A DNA stretch of 18,982 nucleotides from Ruminococcus sp. UBA1409. Its GTDB lineage: Bacteria > Bacillota > Clostridia > Oscillospirales > Ruminococcaceae. The stretch lies in NCBI GenBank assembly GCA_002305045.1, contig DBPX01000001.1:26424-45405 (forward strand), given 5' to 3'. The position numbers were made by a program, and so were the translations under genes. Below the pieces are notes generated by a model. The model did not search any database and was not told where the DNA came from. It saw nothing but the letters and a program-made list of their open reading frames with translations. Below, in pieces: positions 14,836 to 18,982 of the stretch. Every line of letters begins with the position of its first letter. The first letter of the stretch is position 1.

Positions 14836-15065
14836 TAGTCTGCGCCTTTCAATTCTTTAATAATTTTGTTGACGGCTGTGTCAAACATTTCTTGTACTTC
14901 TTCCCGTGTAACAAAGGGCTTTATGTTCTCGGAAATGAGGCGTATTACGCCGTTTGTGCCCTCCGTTCTTACGGTCCTCTCAATTTCCGCATCCGTCTTA
15001 TCAGTTAATGCAGATGCGATATTTGCCAGAGAGGTATTAAGCTCGTTATAAGGGTTTGCTATCAT
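14835..15065 (-). CDS. small hypothetical protein upstream of the 260-aa gene
   Basis: A 76-aa helical, acidic protein starting MIANPYNEL and ending EMFDTAVNKIIKELKGAD. AAAGGA lies about 10 bases before ATG 15065, and the stop overlaps the next ATG, which indicates translational coupling. No family recognised; likely part of the same phage-like structural or assembly operon. Confidence 0.65.
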   Translation of the reverse strand: MIANPYNELNTSLANIASALTDKTDAEIERTVRTEGTNGVIRLISENIKPFVTREEVQEMFDTAVNKIIKELKGAD

Positions 15066-15069
15066 CTTT

Positions 15070-15171
15070 TTAGTTCCTTTCAGCTGTAATCATCTTTGCG
15101 TTTGCGAAATACCCACATACGCCCTCGCTATCACTAATAAATACACCTCCGGCGCTTACTAATCTCCGCAT
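15070..15171 (-). CDS. 33-residue ORF opening the tail-like operon
   Basis: ATG 15171 is preceded by GGAGGTGAT with an 8-base spacing, one of the best ribosome binding sites in the window. The product starts MRRLVSAGGVFISDSEG and ends ITAERN; it has no membrane helix. The stop at 15070-15072 is 4 bases before the next start at 15065, and the ribosome binding site of that gene lies inside its last codons. It may be a real microprotein or a leader peptide that couples translation to the structured leader upstream. Confidence 0.5.
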   Translation of the reverse strand: MRRLVSAGGVFISDSEGVCGYFANAKMITAERN

Positions 15172-15192
15172 TTTTATATCACCTCCAATGCA

Positions 15193-15240
15193 AAAAAATA
15201 AAGCACGCAAAAAGTCCCGTTAAGGATCCTTTTGCGTGCT
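15193..15240 (-). terminator. rho-independent terminator at the end of the leader RNA
   Basis: AGCACGCAAAA (15240-15230 on the minus strand) pairs perfectly with TTTTGCGTGCT (15212-15202), followed by TTTATTTTTTT. It stands between a consensus promoter and the tail-like operon, so it ends a short RNA or acts as an attenuator. Confidence 0.88.
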
Positions 15241-15347
15241 CCCGGTTTCGGTGTTTACCCCTGGAAAGAAAAACCACCACACCGTAGCTTACCCCCGGTT
15301 TAGCGTGGCGTAACCACAACCGGTGATGCTACTCGTTACTTACTCTA
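15202..15347 (-). ncRNA. structured small RNA or attenuator leader of the tail-like operon
   Basis: A consensus promoter (15382-15354) predicts an RNA beginning near 15347 and ending at the terminator, about 145 nt. Minus-strand pairings: CCGGTT (15323-15318) with AACCGG (15300-15295), enclosing GTGG/CCAC (15317-15314 with 15308-15305); ACACCG/CGGTGT as CGGTGT (15284-15279) with ACACCG (15254-15249). A second AACCGG at 15247-15242 could replace the first as partner of CCGGTT, so two exclusive folds exist. There is no ORF of note in it. Match to a known RNA family is not apparent to me. Confidence 0.6.
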
Positions 15348-15353
15348 TATAAG

Positions 15354-15382
15354 ATTATACCACATATTGTGTTTGTTGTCAA
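15354..15382 (-). promoter_or_regulatory. consensus promoter for the leader RNA and tail-like operon
   Basis: On the minus strand TTGACA (15382-15377), 17-base spacer, TATAAT (15359-15354), a perfect sigma-A match in the gap after the 63-aa gene. Confidence 0.85.
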
Positions 15383-15415
15383 TATGTTTATTAAATATTG
15401 TGGGTTGATTATAGT

Positions 15416-15607
15416 TTACTTTGGTTTAGCGTTGTAGCGTTTTGTGGGGTATAGATTAAGATAGGCGTGTAAATATTTTTTATTATTTTCCTCGGTTTCG
15501 TCTGCAAGGCTGATTTTGCCGAGAATGGGCCGGAGGTGCTCAATCGCCTCCAAAACCTCTTTGCGCCCCTCTGGGCTGTTTTCATATTTCAACGCACAGC
15601 GTATCAT
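15416..15607 (-). CDS. small hypothetical protein after the small terminase
   Basis: A 63-aa charged helical protein (LEAIEHLRPILGKISLADETEENNKKYLHAYL). ATG 15607 follows AGGAGGTG by 7 bases, so it is very likely translated. It lies 67 bp after terS in the position where a phage would have the large terminase gene. No family recognised. Confidence 0.7.
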   Translation of the reverse strand: MIRCALKYENSPEGRKEVLEAIEHLRPILGKISLADETEENNKKYLHAYLNLYPTKRYNAKPK

Positions 15608-15674
15608 TTGGCTGCACCTCCTGTGTGGTATTTATGTGGATCCGTGCATAATCGTGATAGCAAACTAACTATGC

Positions 15675-16232
15675 TTATCTTGGCGGCGGTAGGCGTGTTG
15701 GGCGCTTTTTCTCGTTTTCATCATCGCCCATATCGGCCAATTTAATAAGCTGCTCGGTGGTTAAACCAGCAAAAGGGTTTTCACAATCCTCAAGATCACT
15801 TGCACCGGATATAACAACAGGCACGGAGCCATCAATGCGTACTCTGGCTTTTTCACTAAATAAGCCGTAAGCTTTGCCCAAGTGTTCAGCTGCTTTCAAC
15901 CTGCCGCTTATGGAGGGGCCTTTGGGTATAATCCTTGCCTCGGTTTTACCGCCACCTACCCGCAGCACAACAAGGACCTCCTCTGTAATTTCACCACGCA
16001 TAACAGAAGTAAGAAACTCCATAACCTCCTGCACATCGCAGATGCGGCTCTCCTCGATAGTTTTTAGGCGCTCATCAATTTCGTTGCGTATCTCCGGTAT
16101 GTTAAGCAGCTCATACCCCGTGGATCGTGCGGTTTTAGGGCTGTACCCGGCACGGATCGCCGCCTGCGTGGCATTGAGATCCACCAGGTACTCAACAATA
16201 AAACGCTTGCGCCGTTCTGTCATAATTGCCAT
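15675..16232 (-). CDS. terS: phage terminase small subunit
   Basis: TerS binds the packaging site of phage DNA and delivers it to the large terminase. The 185-aa protein begins MTERRKRFIVEYLVDLN and has the family helix-turn-helix ATQAAIRAGYSPKTARSTGYELL (about residues 21-43) typical of the Terminase_2 family, a central helical oligomerisation region (about 50-130) and a basic, proline-rich end (KKRPTRLPPPR). AGAGGAG lies 7 bases before ATG 16232. The large terminase does not follow as it would in a phage; satellites such as SaPIs encode only TerS and use it to redirect the helper's packaging motor. This is the main reason to consider the element a satellite. Confidence 0.92.
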   Translation of the reverse strand: MAIMTERRKRFIVEYLVDLNATQAAIRAGYSPKTARSTGYELLNIPEIRNEIDERLKTIEESRICDVQEVMEFLTSVMRGEITEEVLVVLRVGGGKTEARIIPKGPSISGRLKAAEHLGKAYGLFSEKARVRIDGSVPVVISGASDLEDCENPFAGLTTEQLIKLADMGDDENEKKRPTRLPPPR

Positions 16233-16263
16233 AATATCACTCCTCTCGTGTAAAAATCGGCTA

Positions 16264-16283
16264 TCTCTATATATATATAGAGA
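16264..16283. repeat. 20-bp perfect AT-rich palindrome before terS
   Basis: A TCTC arm, twelve alternating T/A bases and a GAGA arm give perfect dyad symmetry, about 32 bp upstream of the terS start. It could be an operator, a cruciform or mRNA hairpin; no T-run follows on the minus strand. Confidence 0.6.
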
Positions 16284-16317
16284 AAAAATGTAGGGTTTTG
16301 TATGGTTTTTGGCTTAT

Positions 16318-16584
16318 TTACTCTGTGCCAGTAGCATTGGTGGCAGGAGCCTGCTGCGCAGCTTTCCGCTCTTGCTCTGCGACATCAAGTGATACCTTGC
16401 GTGCGGCAAGGGTAGCCATAGCATACTCCAAGTTAGTGTTAAGCTCATTGATTATGTGCACCTTGGCCTCGGTGTTTTCGCAGTATTCCTCAACGCATTG
16501 GATGGCCGTTTTCAGCTCATCGCAAATAAATTTTTGTTCATTATAGGATTGCTCTGCATCCTCAATATCGAAAGTATAAATCAC
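16318..16584 (-). CDS. small coiled-coil hypothetical protein
   Basis: An 88-aa acidic helical protein with heptad-like leucine, isoleucine and valine spacing over most of its length and a flexible A/Q/P/T end (QQAPATNATGTE). The start is GTG at 16584, overlapping the stop of the preceding gene (GTGA), with GAGG about 9 bases upstream. Coupling to the 86-aa gene suggests that the two act together. No family recognised. Confidence 0.65.
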   Translation of the reverse strand: MIYTFDIEDAEQSYNEQKFICDELKTAIQCVEEYCENTEAKVHIINELNTNLEYAMATLAARKVSLDVAEQERKAAQQAPATNATGTE

Positions 16585-16841
16585 TTTGCTTTACCTCGCT
16601 TTTCTTTGCTTTGTTCATTCTGGAGAGCCTGGTTATAGTTATAGGCTGCTACCACGGCGGCATCCTCTGCCTCCCGGATCTTGGCTTGCATTGCCGCATC
16701 GTTAAGCAGCCCCGCCTCCTCGGCTTTTTTCTTTATTAACTCCAAATACCCCTTTGCCATATTAAGGCGCCAACGGGTTGTGTATATTTCATCCGGAAAA
16801 GTATAACTTATTTTCACCATTGGTGGAACTTTTCTAAACAC
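16581..16841 (-). CDS. small hypothetical protein next to the iteron cluster
   Basis: 86 aa with a short beta-like N-terminus (VKISYTFPDEIYTT) followed by a long charged helix (LELIKKKAEEAGLLNDAAMQAKIREAEDAA) and a basic end (SKEKRGKAK). GTG 16841 is preceded by GGAGGG with a 9-base spacing; that site is part of an iteron copy, so repeat binding could also affect translation. ATG 16820 is the alternative start but has no ribosome binding site. Confidence 0.62.
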   Translation of the reverse strand: MFRKVPPMVKISYTFPDEIYTTRWRLNMAKGYLELIKKKAEEAGLLNDAAMQAKIREAEDAAVVAAYNYNQALQNEQSKEKRGKAK

Positions 16842-17003
16842 CGTTTTTCACCCTCCAATAGTGAAAAAAACTCCGATAACACAAGGCTTTTCACCATTGG
16901 AGGTAACCGCCCACAAGTGGGCTTTTTACTGTTCACTATTGGAGGGTGTCCTCTAATAGTGAAAAAGGCTTGATATATAAAGAAAAATCCCACTATTGGA
17001 GGG
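16815..17003. repeat. cluster of six iteron-like repeats, candidate replication origin
   Basis: The motif CACTATTGGAGGG and close variants occur at 16851-16863 (inverted), 16892-16903, 16934-16946, 16950-16961 (inverted) and 16991-17003, with a degenerate palindromic copy at 16815-16826. The fourth and fifth form a near-perfect inverted repeat of 14-base arms around GTGT (16932-16963). The flanks are AT rich, and a short hairpin GCCCAC/GTGGGC with T-run lies at 16909-16927. The cluster is directly downstream of the primase-helicase gene. Iterons beside a Rep/helicase gene mark origins in satellites and plasmids. It fills the 164-bp gap between 16841 and 17006. Confidence 0.7.
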
Positions 17004-17005
17004 TT

Positions 17006-18835
17006 TTAACACGGATGTAGGAAAACCCTCCAAGCAAAGCCCTTGCCTTGCCCTCGGCTGGTGCTTTCAATTTTAATTTTGCCAGCGGTTTTAAGCCGTT
17101 GCTTTGCCGTTTTTATAGCGTTGTTTTTTATTCCACACGCCGCAGCCGTATTATCCAGATCCTTCACCTCACAGCTACCGCCGTGCTCCTCCAGGTAACT
17201 GATGATAAAGTTTTCAGCCTCATCCGTTGCCGGGGTTTCTCTTGTAATCTTTGAGGCCTCAAGCACAAACTCACGATCCCGCTTATCCGTGTAATTTTGA
17301 AATGTAACGGTTTCATCCAAAATTTTGAAAAGCACCGTTTTACCTCGTGGACCATAGTTTGACTTTTCGTGAGATAGGTACCGCAGGCCATTTTCGTCTG
17401 CCTTGCCGGCGATCATAACGCTACGGGCAATATCCCATATATCCGAGCTGTCGGAGAGCCTGTTTCTGCCCCAAACACTTTGCATCTTGTTTGTGTGCAT
17501 AATAAGCAAAAATGTTGTGCCGTACTTTTCACCATAGATGTGCAGGCGTTTCATACATTCTCGCATTTCACTACGGCTTATCATATTTGCACCACCAACA
17601 AACGCCTGTATAGGATCGAAAATGCAAAGAGCCGGGCGGTGTGCAGCAATCAGCTTTTCGAGGTAATCGCTATTAAGGGTAACAGCGTGAAAACGATCAT
17701 CCGCACAATCAAGGGTTTTTATATTATCGAGGTTTGCACCGTTTTTACGCAGGCGCCTCCTCAATACATATTCGTAAGAGTCCTCGCTTGAAAAGAAAAG
17801 CACTTTTTCCGGAGCCTTATCCGGTGCATTTGCAAAAAGGTTGTTTTGCAGAAAACTTTTATGCCCCGTACTAACAGCGGCAGCTAACGCACACCAGGTG
17901 AATGATTTACCCGTGCCGCCATCACCGGCTATAATTGTTATTTCCCGGCGGGGTATGTAGCCATCAATAAGCCACTCCGGATCCTTTTCCTCGGCAGCAG
18001 ACAGCGTTACCAGGTCCGTACTGAGGTTGTCTGTATTAGGTTTACTTACAGCATTGTTATAAGGGCTTGTGCCGTTAGGGTATCGCCAGGCACTATTTAC
18101 TATCGTTTCAACCTCGCTTGCATCCAGCGGAGGCACACACTTTGTATCATTTTCAGCAATTACAGCGGCAAGGATAGCCTCACGGCTCAAGCCTTTTGCT
18201 ACCATAGAGCTTGCTAACTTAAATAGTGCGCTGTTTCGTTCTCCCTCTCCGATAACATCCGGGCTTTTGAACGGATCCGCAGAGCTTTTGTCTGTGGGTG
18301 ATAGCAACGCCTTTACAACTGCATCGGTCTGTGCTACACCAAAAACAAGCGGGTGATTGATCCACTCATAGGGCGTACCATTTGGATGCACGCTCCCAGG
18401 GGCCACGATATAGCCGCCATTGGCACGAACATCAACACCGCTGCCATCCTTAAATAGATCCGCAGCATTGCGGTAAACGGTATCAACATCCCTATAAAAG
18501 ATATGTACACCGCCTCTGCCGGTCCTGGCCGTTGCTGTATTAAAGGGAATGTGTACCCCGTAATCGTTTTGCCATTTGTTCAGCCGTTCTATGCCATTTT
18601 TGCCTTTTTCATCGTCTATATCAAGATCCACAACAATTAAGCCGCCAGAGGGTAGCCCCGTGGCAATGCCGATATTGTAAAAGGGGTTTTCATCCCACCA
18701 CTTTTTAATTACAACTTTATTGGTTGTGGCGTGCTTGTTCCATTCTGCAATAGCAGGCCGTTTATCTTTTGGGCTTAAAGGAAAGACGGCAAAATGCAGG
18801 TCAGCATAGGAGAGGGCTATTTGTTTTAATCCCAT
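17006..18835 (-). CDS. bifunctional primase-polymerase with RecA-like helicase domain
   Basis: A 609-aa replication protein. Domains: N-terminal prim-pol (about 5-165) with catalytic VVDLDID (Asp70, Asp72), GGVHIFY (His111) and SGVDVRANGGYIVAPGS (Asp135); a PriCT-type helical linker (about 197-252); a RecA/RepA-like ATPase (about 285-480) with Walker A GDGGTGKS (304-311) and Walker B LCIFD (403-407); and a winged-helix-like end (about 535-600). It is expected to prime and unwind at the element's own origin, most likely the adjacent iteron cluster. The ATG at 18835 follows a run of nine G and TAAAAGCAA. Such proteins are typical of satellites, plasmids and some phages. Confidence 0.92.
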   Translation of the reverse strand: MGLKQIALSYADLHFAVFPLSPKDKRPAIAEWNKHATTNKVVIKKWWDENPFYNIGIATGLPSGGLIVVDLDIDDEKGKNGIERLNKWQNDYGVHIPFNTATARTGRGGVHIFYRDVDTVYRNAADLFKDGSGVDVRANGGYIVAPGSVHPNGTPYEWINHPLVFGVAQTDAVVKALLSPTDKSSADPFKSPDVIGEGERNSALFKLASSMVAKGLSREAILAAVIAENDTKCVPPLDASEVETIVNSAWRYPNGTSPYNNAVSKPNTDNLSTDLVTLSAAEEKDPEWLIDGYIPRREITIIAGDGGTGKSFTWCALAAAVSTGHKSFLQNNLFANAPDKAPEKVLFFSSEDSYEYVLRRRLRKNGANLDNIKTLDCADDRFHAVTLNSDYLEKLIAAHRPALCIFDPIQAFVGGANMISRSEMRECMKRLHIYGEKYGTTFLLIMHTNKMQSVWGRNRLSDSSDIWDIARSVMIAGKADENGLRYLSHEKSNYGPRGKTVLFKILDETVTFQNYTDKRDREFVLEASKITRETPATDEAENFIISYLEEHGGSCEVKDLDNTAAACGIKNNAIKTAKQRLKTAGKIKIESTSRGQGKGFAWRVFLHPC

Positions 18836-18859
18836 TTGCTTTTACCCCCCCCCGCTAAT

Positions 18860-18982
18860 TTATATGTTAATTTGTCTAATAGCGGGAGCAGATGTAAGGG
18901 GGCCGTTATCGGAACCATCCGAGCACATAAGCCAACGCTCCACATTATCCCAGGCAATCAAGTATTTTTTGCCCACAATGCG
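18860..18982 (-). CDS. C-terminal 40 residues of an excisionase-like HTH protein (cut by right edge)
   Basis: The minus frame is open from the window edge to a stop at 18860-18862. It begins RIVGKKYLIAWDNVERWLM, which resembles the end of a MerR-like or excisionase-family helix-turn-helix (R-x-G-K-x-Y-L-I-x-x-x-x-x-E-x-W-L), followed by a short polar tail. The N-terminal half is outside. In satellites and prophages such a small DNA-binding protein often precedes the replication gene, which starts 24 bp further on. Confidence 0.6.
   Translation of the reverse strand, partial: RIVGKKYLIAWDNVERWLMCSDGSDNGPLTSAPAIRQINI

Larger units (their letters stand above)
8558..18982. mobile_element. phage-like integrated element, possible phage satellite (right end not in window)
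   Basis: Everything right of the tRNA has phage or mobile-element character: an XRE repressor with divergent promoters, a primase-polymerase/helicase, iteron-like repeats, a small terminase, a tail tape measure protein and many tightly packed small genes with 4-bp or longer overlaps. Codon and word use also differ from the host part. The boundary is placed at the tRNA 3' end because tyrosine integrases commonly use that position; I did not see an integrase or the second attachment site, which must lie beyond 18982 if the element is intact. No large terminase, portal, protease or capsid gene is present, so it is either a satellite or a phage remnant. Confidence 0.75.

Noticed and set aside
13060..14838. 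592-codon plus-strand open frame
   Set aside because: It is antisense to the tape measure gene and the 260-aa gene, which have overlapping starts, ribosome binding sites and family motifs; the plus frame is cysteine- and serine-rich shadow sequence.
14053..15065. Classical tail assembly chaperone pair with -1 frameshift before the tape measure gene
   Set aside because: The 76-aa and 260-aa genes meet by a TAATG overlap and I see no slippery heptamer joining them.
15202..15347. Retron or diversity-generating element RNA
   Set aside because: No reverse transcriptase gene is near, and there is no template/variable repeat pair in the window.
16815..17003. CRISPR array
   Set aside because: Repeats are only 12-13 bp, occur in both orientations with irregular spacing and there are no spacers or cas genes.

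Overview
The window reads as chromosome from a spore-forming Clostridia-type Firmicute (my guess is the Oscillospirales/Ruminococcaceae neighbourhood, not proven) that carries an integrated phage-like element. The host assignment rests on spoIIE, a Spo0A-like box at its promoter, clostridial-style feoA-feoB, strong AGGAGG ribosome binding sites and consensus sigma-A promoters.

Left part, 1-8557, looks like host backbone. On the minus strand, spoIIE (3471-1333) is followed by the 5' part of glgB (1155 to beyond the left edge). On the plus strand there are two unrelated zinc-ribbon membrane proteins (3745-4728 RING-like; 4861-5316 TM2 domain), then feoA (5633-5857) and feoB (5928-8312) for ferrous iron uptake, then an initiator tRNA-Met (8482-8557) with its own promoter and terminator.

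Right part, 8558-18982, looks like a mobile element abutting the 3' end of that tRNA and running past the right edge. Next to the tRNA are accessory genes on the plus strand: a zinc-ribbon DUF6431-like protein behind a hairpin leader, a frameshifted membrane-anchored protein, and a secreted protein. A divergent promoter pair (10947-11044) separates a minus-strand pair of small genes from an XRE/Cro repressor and a cysteine-rich partner. From the right edge leftward runs the core, all on the minus strand: the end of a small HTH/excisionase-like protein, a primase-polymerase/helicase, a cluster of six iteron-like repeats (candidate origin), two small genes, a small terminase (TerS), a 63-aa gene, a promoter with a structured leader RNA and terminator, and then an operon of a 33-aa ORF, a 76-aa protein, a 260-aa protein, a tail tape measure protein and a start-less 3' ORF.

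No large terminase, portal, protease or capsid gene is present, although TerS and a tape measure protein are. Together with a dedicated replication module this suggests a phage satellite (PICI-like) that redirects packaging and brings its own tail ruler; this is inference, since the element is cut by the window edge and the integrase and right attachment site are not seen. The most interesting items are this gene combination, the iteron/primase module, the structured leader RNA at 15202-15347 and the odd T-arm of the tRNA at the junction.
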